Source: Pseudomonadota bacterium
Lineage (GTDB): Bacteria > Pseudomonadota > Alphaproteobacteria > Rhodospirillales > Magnetospirillaceae
Direction of reading: 5' to 3'
Length of the DNA stretch: 64,000 nucleotides
NCBI GenBank assembly: GCA_023426365.1
Contig: JAFAAW010000001.1
Coordinates: 1-64,000, forward strand
The number at the start of each line of letters is the position of its first letter. Positions within the stretch are counted from its first letter, which is position 1. Positions 24,319 through 33,835 of this stretch are shown piece by piece. The notes under the pieces are model-generated. The model did no database searches and was not told the origin of the DNA. It worked only from the letters and a program-made list of their open reading frames with translations. The translations under genes and the position numbers were made by a program.

Positions 24319-24897
24319 ATGGCCCTGCCGCTCATGCCCAAGGCGACTGCCGTCTGGCTCGTCGAAAACACCGCGCTCACCTTCGAGCAGATCGCCGATT
24401 TCTGCGGGTTGCATCCGCTGGAGGTCCAGGCCATCGCCGATGGTGAAGTCGCGACCGGCATCGTGGGCCTTGACCCCATCGCCAACGGCCAGATCAGCAA
24501 AGCCGAGCTGGAACGCTGTGAAGCCGACGCCGATCTGCGTCTGAAGCTGAACATCACCGATTATCCCCAGCCGCGCCAGAAGCCCAAGGGTGCCCGCTAT
24601 ACCCCGGTGTCCAAGCGCCAGGACCGGCCCGACGCCATCGCCTGGCTGCTCAAGCACCATCCCGAGCTGTCCGACGCGCAGTTGTGCAAGCTGATCGGCA
24701 CCACCAAGCCGACCATCCAGTCCGTGCGCGAAAAGACCCACTGGAACGCCGCCAACATCAAGCCGCGCAATCCGGTCACCCTGGGCCTGTGCACGGAAAT
24801 GGACCTGGAAAAGGCGGTGGCCCTCGCCCGCCCGCGCGCCGGCACCGTGGCGCCCCAGTACGTGGATCACAACGAGGACGGCGAGCAGGCCGACTAA
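24319..24897 (+). CDS. trcR: DUF1013 / TrcR cell-cycle transcriptional regulator
   Basis: The 192-residue protein starts MALPLMPKATAVWLVENTAL and is DUF1013, a family confined to alphaproteobacteria. It includes TrcR, named in Caulobacter as a cell-cycle transcriptional regulator. Two helix-turn-helix-like segments are visible: LTFEQIADFCGLHPLEVQAI and LSDAQLCKLIGTTKPTIQSV. An AGGAGG site precedes the ATG. It has its own promoter and terminator. Its near neighbours do not share a function. Confidence 0.88.
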   Translation: MALPLMPKATAVWLVENTALTFEQIADFCGLHPLEVQAIADGEVATGIVGLDPIANGQISKAELERCEADADLRLKLNITDYPQPRQKPKGARYTPVSKRQDRPDAIAWLLKHHPELSDAQLCKLIGTTKPTIQSVREKTHWNAANIKPRNPVTLGLCTEMDLEKAVALARPRAGTVAPQYVDHNEDGEQAD

Positions 24898-24922
24898 GTC
24901 CGGCCCGCCCCTGCCTGCATAA

Positions 24923-24951
24923 GACGCCCGCCCCTTCGGCGGGCGTTTTCG
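24923..24951 (+). terminator. Intrinsic terminator of trcR
   Basis: ACGCCCGCC and GGCGGGCGT arms with a CCTTC loop are followed by TTTTC. Confidence 0.9.
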
Positions 24952-25068
24952 TATCATCCCGTCCGATCCGCCAGAATTCAGCCTTAATCGCGCCCCCCTT
25001 CCGCCACCAAGCCAGCCTATTGTCTGCACTATCGCCCCGTGAGCGGCGCCATGGATGCGGAGATGACG

Positions 25069-25572
25069 ATGAAGAAGTTTGTTGTGGTTTGCGCGATGGC
25101 CGTGTCCCTGGCCGCCTGCGCCCAGCAGGGCGGCGGTTACGGCGGCAGTGGCGGTGGCGGCTTCGGCATTTCCAAGCAGACCGGCGGCGCCGTCCTGGGC
25201 GGCGTCGGCGGCGCGGTGGCCGGGTCGCAGTTCGGCAAGGGCACGGGCCAGTTGGCCATGACCGCCGTGGGCACCCTGCTGGGCGCCTATATCGGCTCCG
25301 AAGTCGGCAGCTCGCTTGACCGTGCCGATCAGATGCACGCCAATCAGGCCGGCCAGAATGCGTTCGAGAATGCCCGCAGCGGGCAGACCATCGCCTGGAA
25401 CAACCCCGACAGCGGCCATTACGGCACGGTCACGCCCACCCGCACCTACGAACAGGCGCCGGGCCAGTATTGCCGCGAATACCAGCAGACCGTCACCGTG
25501 GGCGGAAAGGAACAGCGCTCGTTCGGCACCGCCTGCCGCCAGCCCGACGGCAGTTGGCAGGTCCAGAACTGA
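25069..25572 (+). CDS. Glycine-zipper outer-membrane lipoprotein, 17-kDa surface antigen type
   Basis: The 167-residue product has a lipoprotein signal (MKKFVVVCAMAVSLAAC, lipid cysteine C17) followed by a Gly/Gln-rich stretch and a glycine-zipper region (GGAVLGGVGGAVAGSQFGKG, then TLLGAYIGSEVGSSLD). A C-terminal domain (YCREYQQTVTVGGKEQRSFG) matches the rickettsial 17-kDa antigen type. Such proteins sit in the outer membrane inner leaflet. The ATG at 25069 with GGAG upstream is preferred to an upstream GTG. A paralogue follows at 25751. Confidence 0.85.
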   Translation: MKKFVVVCAMAVSLAACAQQGGGYGGSGGGGFGISKQTGGAVLGGVGGAVAGSQFGKGTGQLAMTAVGTLLGAYIGSEVGSSLDRADQMHANQAGQNAFENARSGQTIAWNNPDSGHYGTVTPTRTYEQAPGQYCREYQQTVTVGGKEQRSFGTACRQPDGSWQVQN

Positions 25573-25598
25573 GACGTTCCCATCCCGGTTCCATACCA

Positions 25599-25626
25599 GA
25601 CGCCCCGGCAATGCCGGGGCGTTTTG
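25599..25626 (+). terminator. Intrinsic terminator
   Basis: ACGCCCCGG and CCGGGGCGT arms around CAATG are followed by TTTGTTTG, after the first glycine-zipper gene. Confidence 0.88.
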
Positions 25627-25750
25627 TTTGTGCCATCACCGGCAATGCCGCGATGATGCCGCAATCGCACCAAAATCCCGCCACGCGAAAGGGGTATTCC
25701 TATACACAGTGGGAAGGCCCGACGTCCTTCCCCAAGGGAGGGAGGATCCC

Positions 25751-26143
25751 ATGCGCAAAGTGATGCTGGCAGCCGCGTTGACGCTTTCGCTTGCGGCCTG
25801 CGCCCAACCGGGCGGCGGCGGCTACGGAATATCGAAGCAAACAGGCGGCGCCCTTTTGGGCGGTGCCGGCGGCGCCCTGGCGGGGTCGCAGTTCGGCAAG
25901 GGAAAAGGCCAGTTAGCCGCCACCGCGGTCGGCACCCTGCTGGGTGCCTTCATCGGCTCGGAGGCCGGCGCGTCCCTGGACCGCGCCGATCAGGTGTACG
26001 CCAACCAGCCGCAGCGCGGGTATTACGCCCCGCCGCAGGGGGGCTACTACGCCCCGCCGCAGGGTGGTTATTACGCGCCGCCGCAGGGCGGCAATTACGC
26101 GCCCCAGCCGCGCGGCTATTGGACGGAACCGCCCCGTTACTGA
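25751..26143 (+). CDS. Paralogous glycine-zipper lipoprotein with YYAPPQGG repeats
   Basis: The 130-residue product has a lipoprotein signal (MRKVMLAAALTLSLAAC, C17) and a glycine-zipper part nearly identical in layout to the previous gene (ISKQTGGALLGGAGGALAGS). Instead of the antigen C-terminal domain it ends in a repeat tract (GYYAPPQG units, about four copies). The two genes are a tandem duplication with divergent C-termini. GGGAGGGAGG precedes the ATG. Its end overlaps the convergent AsmA-like gene by seven bases. The repeat tail may be an extended periplasmic or surface segment. Confidence 0.82.
   Translation: MRKVMLAAALTLSLAACAQPGGGGYGISKQTGGALLGGAGGALAGSQFGKGKGQLAATAVGTLLGAFIGSEAGASLDRADQVYANQPQRGYYAPPQGGYYAPPQGGYYAPPQGGNYAPQPRGYWTEPPRY
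26017..26106 (+). repeat. In-frame 24-bp tandem repeat (about 3.5 units)
   Basis: Units of TATTACGCCCCGCCGCAGGG-type sequence repeat in phase within the C-terminal coding region, with third-position differences between copies. Each unit encodes an eight-residue YYAPPQGG block. Confidence 0.8.
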
Positions 26144-29100
26144 GCGGGATTGCCCTGTTCGGCCGGCGGCTTGGCCGCCGGCTGACGCCGCCGCGCCTCG
26201 GTTTCGCTGCCGTCGTCGAAGATGTTGAACAGGTTGCGCAGGAAGCCGGGCGTCAACGCCGACAGCGGGTTGACGATCACGTTGGGATCCTGGCTTGGCC
26301 CCTTCATGGTGTAGTTGAAGGCCAGCAGCCCGCCGCCCTTCTCGCCGCCGGTGATCAGCCAGCCCAGCACGGGGATATTGCCCAGCACCGAATTGATGGC
26401 ATAGGCGGGAACCACCGTGCCTTCCAGCGCCATGCGCCCGCGATCCAGGTCGATCTCGCCCTTGGCCGTGATGCCCAGCGCCGGACCATAGGCCCGCGCC
26501 TCGCGCACCGTCAGCAGACCATCGGCCAGCGTGAACGGCGCGTCCAAATTGGCGAAGGACACCCCCTCGCCCTTCAGCACGTCAAGGATGCCCGTCAGTG
26601 CCGCCACCGTCAGCAGGCGGGCCAGAACCGGGGCGTTGACGATCTGGTAATCGGTGATCTTGACGGTTCCCGCCAGCGGCTGATCCTCGCGGTTGTCGTC
26701 ATAGGCGGCGGTCACGTCCAACTGGCCGCCCTTCATGTGTTCGTAGGTGCCGAACGCCCGCAGCACCGCCCCGGCGTCGTCCGACACGATGCGCAAGGCG
26801 CGCTTGTTGCCGGGGGCCGGCTGAAGCTGCAGCGAGAACATCTTGCCGGCGTCCAGGGTGCCGCGAATGGCCATGGTCCGCCAATCCTCGGCGTCGCGCG
26901 ACAGGCTGACCGTGGCGTTGGTCGTCTTGCCGTCCTTGGACAGCCACATGGTCTTGACCTGGGCATTGATGGTCATGGGCGGCAGGTCGGGTTTCTCGCG
27001 CGGGCCTTCAAGCCGGGCGGCCTCGGCATCGGCTTCGGCCGGGGTCTGATTTTCGTCCTGGCCCACCAGCGGCTCGGCGTTGAAGCTGGGACCGCGCATG
27101 GAGATGTCCAACGCGCCCGCGTGAAAGCCGATCGAGCCTTCCACCTCGGTGCGCCCGCCATAGGCCAGCCGGTCGAAAACCACCCGCCGCACGCTGCCCT
27201 CGGGGGTGAAGGACACCGAACCGTTGGTCTGCAGGTCGCCGGCATTGACCACGAAATACGGCACGGCGGCCAGCTTGTTCTTGTCCAGCTTGACCTGCAC
27301 CTGGGCGCCGCCGGTGGTGCGTTCCTCCTTGCGCCAGCCCATGCCCGGCAGGGTCATGTGGGCGGGCGACAGGTCCACCCGCGCCTCGATGTCCCCGCGC
27401 CCGCCGCCATACAGGGTGGCGACCACCTGGGCCGCCACCGGCCCGGAGATGAACGGGGCGACGAAGGGAGGCCCGTCAAGGCCCAGCGCCTTGCGCTGCT
27501 CCTCGTCCACCCGCGCGGCCTGGACCTGATAGCGCGAACGGAACGGCACCCCCTTGGTGGCGAAGTTCTCGCGCCATTTCAGCTCGGCCGGGATGGTGCC
27601 CAGCACGATGCTGCCGGTGGCGTCCAGCCCCTTGGCGTCCACGTCGATCTCGAGATCGGCGCGCGACAGGTTCTGGCCCATCACCACGTTGGGAATGCTG
27701 ACGCCCTTGGTGGAGGAGTGAACCTTGACGGCCAGATCGTCGAGCTTGAGATCGGCCAACAGCGGGAATTTGAGCTTGAGGCGCGTCACCGCCTCGCCCC
27801 CGGCGGCCGCCGGGTCGATGCCCAGCGCGCTGGCATAGCGCAACGGCTTGTTGTCGATCAGCTTGAGCGCGTCCTGCACCGGACCAGCGATGACCAGGTC
27901 GATATCGGCGAACTGGTCGATCTGGTCCAGGCCCGACAACACGATGGTGCCGTCCTGCACCCTGAGGCCATAGACCTCGCCCGCCTTGACCGCGATGCGG
28001 AAGTCCGACGCGTCGAAAGTGGCCACGGCGGCGGCGTTCCTGACCACCGGCATGGGATGCAGGTAGTTGACGGTGACGCCGTCGCCGCGCAATTCGCCAT
28101 TGACCTGTTCGACGATCAGGTCGGTGAAGGTGCCCGACGGCGACCGGGCCGAGATGGTGGCCCGCGCCTCGCGGGCCATGCCCTTGGACAGGTTGGCGAC
28201 CACCCATTGCCGGGCGTTGGGCGCCGCCACTTCGGGCCACAACTGGCCCAAATCGTCAAACGGCACGTCGTGCAGCGCGGCGTCCAGCTTGACCTCGGCC
28301 GCCCCGTCAACGCCGTCGAGGGTGGCGGCCACACTCAAGCGCGGGCCGCCGAAATCGATGAACAGCTCGTCCAGGCGGGCGCGTGAAAGGCCGCCGCTGG
28401 CCTCGCCGCGCAGCGAGACGGATTCCACGTTGCGCCTTATCCCGACCGGGGCGGGCAGATCCAGCGTGCCGCTGCCGCCGGCCACGTCGAAATCGATGGC
28501 TTCCAGGGTGCCGTTGACGTTGCCGCGGGCACGGACCACGCCGGCCAGCGGCAGGTCCAGCGCTTTCAGTTCGGTCAGCGGCCCGCCTAGCGTCGCGAAT
28601 GCCGACGGGCGGATGCCCGCCAGCCACAACTCGGCCTCTACCGTCTCGCTGGCCTTGGCATAGTTGAGAGTGCCGTTCAGCGCCCCTTGCTCGTTGCCGA
28701 CATCCAGCAGCATGCGGGCGTTCACCTGCAGTCCCTGCGGCACCCGGCGCAGTTCCAGATCGCTGTCCGGGGCGTGCCACGTCACGCCAAGGCGGCGGTC
28801 CTCAACCAGGATGTCGGCATTGACGACGGCAGCGCGCTGCAGGTGACGGCCGGGCTGCGCCGCGTCCGGTTCGCCCACCAAGGCGTCAATCAGTTGGCGC
28901 ACGACGTCGTCCGACTGGCCCGGGGCGGCCTGCTGTTCCTTGCGGCCCACATCCCATTGGAAATGGCCGTCGAGATCACGCACCAGGCGCAGGCTGGGGT
29001 TGTAAAGGCGGACGGAATTGGGGGCCAGCACGCCGTTCAGCAGGGCGCGCCCGTTCAGGGTCAACGCCACCTCCGGCACGGTGGCGATGGGCTGCTCCGC

Positions 29101-29361
29101 CCCGCTGGCATAGGCCCTGACGTTGACCGCGCGGATTTCCACCATGCGGCCGTCCGGTCCCAGCGCCAGCACGGTGGTGTCCAGGCGCACGGAAACGCCG
29201 CCGTCCTTGGCGGTCAGGGCTTCCTCGATATACGGCGTGAGAAAATCGAGCGCTATCGGGCCGCTGGACAGGCGCCAGACGAACAGGGGCAGCGCGATCA
29301 ACAGGCCGACGACGAGGGCTCCCAGAGTCTGGAACAGACTTCTGACGGCGCCGTGGACCAC
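26137..29361 (-). CDS. Large AsmA-like / YhdP-type envelope protein
   Basis: The 1074-residue protein has one N-terminal membrane helix (about residues 10-30) followed by a very long periplasmic region of repeating beta-strand character. DUF3971-like and AsmA C-terminal-like segments are recognisable (DGLLTVREARAYGPALGITAK, GEIDLDRGRMALEGTVVPAY). AsmA-like proteins span the periplasm as grooves that carry phospholipid to the outer membrane. It starts with GTG at 29361 and is divergent from glnE. The last 25 residues are charged and probably disordered. Confidence 0.85.
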   Translation of the reverse strand: MVHGAVRSLFQTLGALVVGLLIALPLFVWRLSSGPIALDFLTPYIEEALTAKDGGVSVRLDTTVLALGPDGRMVEIRAVNVRAYASGAEQPIATVPEVALTLNGRALLNGVLAPNSVRLYNPSLRLVRDLDGHFQWDVGRKEQQAAPGQSDDVVRQLIDALVGEPDAAQPGRHLQRAAVVNADILVEDRRLGVTWHAPDSDLELRRVPQGLQVNARMLLDVGNEQGALNGTLNYAKASETVEAELWLAGIRPSAFATLGGPLTELKALDLPLAGVVRARGNVNGTLEAIDFDVAGGSGTLDLPAPVGIRRNVESVSLRGEASGGLSRARLDELFIDFGGPRLSVAATLDGVDGAAEVKLDAALHDVPFDDLGQLWPEVAAPNARQWVVANLSKGMAREARATISARSPSGTFTDLIVEQVNGELRGDGVTVNYLHPMPVVRNAAAVATFDASDFRIAVKAGEVYGLRVQDGTIVLSGLDQIDQFADIDLVIAGPVQDALKLIDNKPLRYASALGIDPAAAGGEAVTRLKLKFPLLADLKLDDLAVKVHSSTKGVSIPNVVMGQNLSRADLEIDVDAKGLDATGSIVLGTIPAELKWRENFATKGVPFRSRYQVQAARVDEEQRKALGLDGPPFVAPFISGPVAAQVVATLYGGGRGDIEARVDLSPAHMTLPGMGWRKEERTTGGAQVQVKLDKNKLAAVPYFVVNAGDLQTNGSVSFTPEGSVRRVVFDRLAYGGRTEVEGSIGFHAGALDISMRGPSFNAEPLVGQDENQTPAEADAEAARLEGPREKPDLPPMTINAQVKTMWLSKDGKTTNATVSLSRDAEDWRTMAIRGTLDAGKMFSLQLQPAPGNKRALRIVSDDAGAVLRAFGTYEHMKGGQLDVTAAYDDNREDQPLAGTVKITDYQIVNAPVLARLLTVAALTGILDVLKGEGVSFANLDAPFTLADGLLTVREARAYGPALGITAKGEIDLDRGRMALEGTVVPAYAINSVLGNIPVLGWLITGGEKGGGLLAFNYTMKGPSQDPNVIVNPLSALTPGFLRNLFNIFDDGSETEARRRQPAAKPPAEQGNPAQ

Positions 29362-29445
29362 TAGCGTTCAGCCTCCATGTCCGACTTGACCCCTCCTCGC
29401 GATTTCACCAGTGTGAAGCAATCACAACATGGTGGGTAGCACAAG

Positions 29446-32418
29446 GTGAACTTTCCACTAGATGAGCGGACTCTCCCTCTGATCGCCAATAGCGGTGCCG
29501 AAGAGCGCGGCTTCGAGCGCTGGCACGAAATTGCCGCCGAGCAGGAGGACGCCGACCTTGCCGCCACCATGCGCGCGATTATTGGCGATTCGAGGGCAAG
29601 ATCGCTGCTGTCGCGGGTGTTCGGCAATTCGCCGTTCCTTACCCATTGCTGCATGTGCGAGCCGGGCTTTTTGTGCCGCCTGGTGGACATCGGCCCCGAC
29701 CGGGCCTTCGCCGAGCTGACCGCGGAGCTGGCCGCGCTGGCGGACGCCGAACGCGACATGGCGCAACTGATGGCCGCGCTGCGTGTGGCCAAGCGCCGCA
29801 CCGCGCTGCTGGTGGCGCTGGCCGACATCACCGGCCTGTGGCCGCTGGAGCGCGTCACCGAGACGCTGGCCGATTTCGCCGAGGCCGCCACCCGCCACTC
29901 CCTTCGCTTCCTGCTGCGGCGCGAGGCGGCCAAGGGCGAATTCGCCCTGCCCTTCCCCGAGGACCCCGAGCGCGACAGCGGCGTCATCGTCCTGGGCATG
30001 GGCAAGTTCGGCGCGCGCGAGCTGAACTATTCCAGCGATATCGACCTGATCGTCTTCTACGACCATGAGAAGCTGGCCTATACCGGCCGGCGCAGCCTGC
30101 CCGAATGCCTGATCGCCATGACCAAGGATTTGGTCAAGATGCTGGACGAGCGCACGGTGCACGGCTACGTGTTCCGCACCGACCTGCGCCTGCGCCCCGA
30201 TCCCGGCTCGACCCCGGTGGCCATCTCGCTGGTGGCGGCGGAATCCTATTACGAGGGGTTCGGACAGAACTGGGAGCGCGCCGCCATGATCAAGGCCCGC
30301 CAGGTGGCGGGCGACGCGATCGTGGGGGCCGGCTTCCTCAAGTTCCTGCGCCCGTTCATCTGGCGCAAGTCGCTGGATTTCGCCGCCATCCAGGACATCC
30401 ATTCCATCAAGCGCCAGATCAACGCCTTTCGCGGCGGCCATACCATCGCGGTGGCCGGCCACAACATCAAGCTGGGCCGCGGCGGCATCCGCGAGATCGA
30501 GTTCTTCGCCCAGACCCAGCAATTGATCTGGGGCGGCCGCCAGCCCGAGATGCGGTGCTGCCGCACGCTGGACGCCCTGCACGCCCTGGCCGAGCTGGGC
30601 CACACCGACCCGCAGGTGATCGCCGAACTGGAGGAGGCCTATCGCTTCCTGCGCCAGTTGGAGCACCGCCTGCAAATGATCGACGACAAGCAGACCCAGA
30701 CCCTGCCCGATTCGCCGGCCCGGCTGGCGGAGCTGGCCGCGTTCATGGGCTTTGCCGACATCGAGAGCTTCTCGGAGGCGCTGACCCGCCGCCTGCAGAC
30801 GGTCGAGGCCCATTACGCCAAACTGTTCGAGGATTCGCCCGACCTGGGCGCCCACGGCAATCTGGTGTTCACCGGCGGCGAAAACGACCCCGACACCGTG
30901 CGCACGCTGACCGAAATGGGGTTCGGCACCGCCGACGCGGTGTGTTCCACCATTCGCGGCTGGCATCACGGCCGCATCCGCGCCACCCGTTCGACCCGCG
31001 CCCGCGAGTTGCTGACCGAACTGACCCCCGCGCTGCTGGGCGCCATGGCCAGCACGGTGTCACCCGACGACGCCTTCATGCGCTTCGACGATTTCCTGTC
31101 GCGGCTGCCGGCCGGCGTGCCGCTGTTTTCGCTGTTCTATTCCAATCCGTCGCTGCTGGAACTGGTGGCCGAGATCATGGGCAACGCGCCCCGTCTGGCC
31201 GAGCATCTGGCGCGCCACACCACCGTGCTGGACGCGGTGGTGTCCTCGGCGTTTTTCGAGCCGCCGCCCAGCGCCGACGACCTGCGCGCCGACCTGGAGC
31301 GCGCGCTGGCCGAGGCCGGCGATTTCCAGGAGGTGCTGGACGTCAGCCGCCGCTGGGCCAACGACCACAAGTTCCAGGTGGGCGTCCAGACCCTGCGTAA
31401 CCTGCTGACGCCCGATCAGGCGGCGCGCGCGTTCTCGGATATCGGCGACGCCGTCCTGGCCGCGCTGACGCCCCAGGTGGAAAAGGAATTCAGCCGCGCC
31501 CACGGCACCGTGCCCGGCGGCGGCTGGTGCATCCTGGCCATGGGGAAGATGGGCGGGCGCGAGATGACCGCCACCTCGGACATGGACCTGATCCTGGTCT
31601 ATGACACCCCCGAGGACGTCGAGGAATCCGACGGCGCCCGGCCACTGGCGGCGGCCACGTGGTATGCCCGCCTGACCCAGCGCATCGTCAACGCGCTCAC
31701 CGCCAAGACCGCCGAGGGCACCCTGTACGAGGTGGACATGCGGCTGCGGCCGTCGGGCAATTCCGGCCCCATCGCGTCCAGCTTCGCCTCGTTCGAGCGC
31801 TACCACCGCGAATCGGCCTGGACGTGGGAGCACATGGCGCTGACCCGCGCCCGCGTGGTTACCGGCTCGCCCGACCTCGCCGCCAAGGTGGAAGCGGTCA
31901 TCCGCGACGTGCTGACGCGCGAGCGCGACAGCGAGCGGCTGGTGATGGACGTGGCGGAGATGCGCGAGCGCATGGCGCGCGAGCACAAGCCCGACAGCCA
32001 TTGGGAGGTCAAGCACCTGCGCGGCGGCTTGGTTGACATCGAGTTCACCGCCCAATATCTGCAACTGCGCTGGGCCCGCCAGCACCCGGGCATCCTGTGC
32101 CACAATACCCGCGACGCGCTGGAGGCGGCCGCCGCCGCCGGCGTTCTTGCCGGGTCCGACCTGGATGCGCTGGTGGCCGCATGGCGGCTGTGGTCGGCGG
32201 TGCAGTTGGTGCTGCGCCAGACCATCGCCGGCGCCTTCGACGAAAGGACCGCGCCGCGCGGCCTGCGCGACGTGCTGGTGCAGGCCGCCGGCCTGACCGA
32301 TTTCAAGACGCTGGTGGACCGCATGGATGATTGCGCCACCCAGTCGCTGGAGGTGTTCGAGCGCATGGTCGGCGAGCCGGGCCGGGCGGCGCGTCAAAAG
32401 ATCGGGCCGGATGCGTAA
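29446..32418 (+). CDS. glnE: Bifunctional glutamine synthetase adenylyltransferase/removase GlnE
   Basis: GlnE adds and removes AMP on glutamine synthetase in response to PII and glutamine. The 990-residue protein has two related nucleotidyltransferase domains: the removase site MGKFGARELNYSSDIDLIVF (around residues 185-204) and the transferase site MGKMGGREMTATSDMDLILV (about 700). Each carries the G-x-D-x-D metal pair. A helical linker joins them. It starts with GTG, and no strong ribosome site is visible. It is divergent from the AsmA-like gene with 84 bases between them. Confidence 0.96.
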   Translation: MNFPLDERTLPLIANSGAEERGFERWHEIAAEQEDADLAATMRAIIGDSRARSLLSRVFGNSPFLTHCCMCEPGFLCRLVDIGPDRAFAELTAELAALADAERDMAQLMAALRVAKRRTALLVALADITGLWPLERVTETLADFAEAATRHSLRFLLRREAAKGEFALPFPEDPERDSGVIVLGMGKFGARELNYSSDIDLIVFYDHEKLAYTGRRSLPECLIAMTKDLVKMLDERTVHGYVFRTDLRLRPDPGSTPVAISLVAAESYYEGFGQNWERAAMIKARQVAGDAIVGAGFLKFLRPFIWRKSLDFAAIQDIHSIKRQINAFRGGHTIAVAGHNIKLGRGGIREIEFFAQTQQLIWGGRQPEMRCCRTLDALHALAELGHTDPQVIAELEEAYRFLRQLEHRLQMIDDKQTQTLPDSPARLAELAAFMGFADIESFSEALTRRLQTVEAHYAKLFEDSPDLGAHGNLVFTGGENDPDTVRTLTEMGFGTADAVCSTIRGWHHGRIRATRSTRARELLTELTPALLGAMASTVSPDDAFMRFDDFLSRLPAGVPLFSLFYSNPSLLELVAEIMGNAPRLAEHLARHTTVLDAVVSSAFFEPPPSADDLRADLERALAEAGDFQEVLDVSRRWANDHKFQVGVQTLRNLLTPDQAARAFSDIGDAVLAALTPQVEKEFSRAHGTVPGGGWCILAMGKMGGREMTATSDMDLILVYDTPEDVEESDGARPLAAATWYARLTQRIVNALTAKTAEGTLYEVDMRLRPSGNSGPIASSFASFERYHRESAWTWEHMALTRARVVTGSPDLAAKVEAVIRDVLTRERDSERLVMDVAEMRERMAREHKPDSHWEVKHLRGGLVDIEFTAQYLQLRWARQHPGILCHNTRDALEAAAAAGVLAGSDLDALVAAWRLWSAVQLVLRQTIAGAFDERTAPRGLRDVLVQAAGLTDFKTLVDRMDDCATQSLEVFERMVGEPGRAARQKIGPDA

Positions 32419-32498
32419 AACCGTCACTTGATTGAAGGCGGCAAGGATTTACAACTCGACTGGGTTCCCAAAACCCCAGACAGGAGAGGGATAACGCA

Positions 32499-32960
32499 AT
32501 GACCGTGACCGTCGGCCAACCGGCCCCCCAGTTCAGCGTCGAAACCGACGAAGGCCCGCGTTCGCTGGCCGATTACCGGGGCAAGCGGCTGGTTCTGTAC
32601 TTCTATCCCAAGGACGACACCTCGGGCTGCACGTCCCAGGCCCAGCAATTCCGCGACGAGTACCTGCGCTTTACCGTCAACAAGGCGGAAATCCTGGGCG
32701 TGTCCAAGGATTCCATCGCCAGCCATGAGAAGTTCAAGGCCAAGCACTCCCTGCCCTTCGCGCTGGCCAGCGACGGCGACGGCGCCCTGTGCGAGGCCTA
32801 TGGCGTGTGGAAGGAAAAGTCCATGTACGGCAAGAAGTACATGGGCATCGAGCGCACCACCTTCCTGATCGACGAGAACGGCGTGGTGGTCAAGGAATGG
32901 CGCAAGGTCAAGGTGTCGGGCCATATCCAGGACGTGCTGAACGCCCTGCACGAGCTGTGA
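32499..32960 (+). CDS. bcp: Thioredoxin-dependent peroxiredoxin (Bcp/PrxQ)
   Basis: The 153-residue protein reduces peroxides through a cysteine sulfenic acid. The peroxidatic cysteine is C44 in DDTSGCTSQAQQFRD; the usual proline of the TPGC motif is a serine here. No C49 resolving cysteine is present, so it is a 1-Cys-type or uses another resolving residue. The rest matches the family (KDSIASHEKFKAKHSLPF). A good GGAGAGG-type site precedes the ATG. It follows glnE by 80 bases and may be a separate unit. Confidence 0.93.
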   Translation: MTVTVGQPAPQFSVETDEGPRSLADYRGKRLVLYFYPKDDTSGCTSQAQQFRDEYLRFTVNKAEILGVSKDSIASHEKFKAKHSLPFALASDGDGALCEAYGVWKEKSMYGKKYMGIERTTFLIDENGVVVKEWRKVKVSGHIQDVLNALHEL

Positions 32961-33040
32961 TCGCTTGACAGCGGGCGCGGCGGCGGCGGTCCCTGCGGTC
33001 CGGGCTTGTCTTTTGGCGAAAACCGCAAGATGTTTCGCCC

Positions 33041-33835
33041 ATGACCAGCCTGACCGCATCCGCCGCCGCCATCCTGTCCACCGCCGACGCGCTGGAAAAA
33101 TGCCGCCTGACCCGCGCCCTTGCCGAAGACTGGTTCGCCGGTCGCGTGGCCGAGGTGGGCGACACCCTTCCCCCCGATCGCCCGGCCCGGCCCGAACGGC
33201 CGCAATTGCTGGCGCCGAAAGAGATGCCCAAGCGCGCCTATGGCGGCGATCGCGGCCGCATCGGCCTGCTGCACGCCCTGGCCCATATCGAACTGAACGC
33301 CATCGATCTGGCATGGGACATCGTCTGCCGCTTCCTGCACGAGGCCATGCCCAAGGCGTTCCTGGACGATTGGGTGCAGGTGGCGCTCGACGAGGCCGTG
33401 CATTTCGCGATGTTGCAGGATTTGCTGGTGGGACTGGGCGCCGGCTATGGCGACCTGCCCGCCCATGACGGCCTGTGGCAGGCGGCGGAAAAGACCGCCG
33501 ACGACCTGATGGCGCGGCTGGCGGTCGTGCCCATGACGCTGGAGGCGCGCGGCCTGGACACCACCCCGGTGACCATCGAGCGGCTGGCCCGCAATGGCGA
33601 CACCATCACCCCGCCCGCGCTGGACGTGATCTATCACGACGAAATTCGCCACGTGGCGGCCGGCGTGCGCTGGTTCGCCCATCTAGCGGCCAAGCGCGGA
33701 CTGGACGCCCGCGCCGAATATGCCCGGCTGATCGGCGAACGCTTCCCCGCCGGGCTGAAGGCGCCGTTCAATCACCCCGCGCGCGCCGAAGCACAATTCC
33801 CCCAGGATTGGTACGAACCGCTGGCCCGTGCCTGA
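33041..33835 (+). CDS. DUF455 ferritin-like protein
   Basis: The 264-residue protein has the DUF455 pattern: LLHALAHIELNAIDLAWDIV, DEAVHFAMLQ, VVPMTLEARGLDTTP and VIYHDEIRHVAAG. The Glu/His set suggests a carboxylate-bridged diiron centre in a ferritin-like fold. No substrate is known. It follows bcp by 80 bases in the same direction, so a shared role in oxidative stress is possible but unproven. Downstream is a hairpin-rich non-coding segment. Confidence 0.85.
   Translation: MTSLTASAAAILSTADALEKCRLTRALAEDWFAGRVAEVGDTLPPDRPARPERPQLLAPKEMPKRAYGGDRGRIGLLHALAHIELNAIDLAWDIVCRFLHEAMPKAFLDDWVQVALDEAVHFAMLQDLLVGLGAGYGDLPAHDGLWQAAEKTADDLMARLAVVPMTLEARGLDTTPVTIERLARNGDTITPPALDVIYHDEIRHVAAGVRWFAHLAAKRGLDARAEYARLIGERFPAGLKAPFNHPARAEAQFPQDWYEPLARA

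Noticed and set aside
25039..25068. GTG start ten codons upstream of the first glycine-zipper lipoprotein
   Set aside because: It would spoil the lipoprotein signal; the ATG at 25069 has a closer ribosome site.
26017..26106. Repeated 24-bp units as a possible CRISPR
   Set aside because: The units are adjacent without spacers and in phase with a protein repeat.
26119..28386. Long open frame opposite the AsmA-like gene
   Set aside because: Same reason: low-complexity His/Gly/Leu translation and no ribosome site, against a conserved long protein on the other strand.
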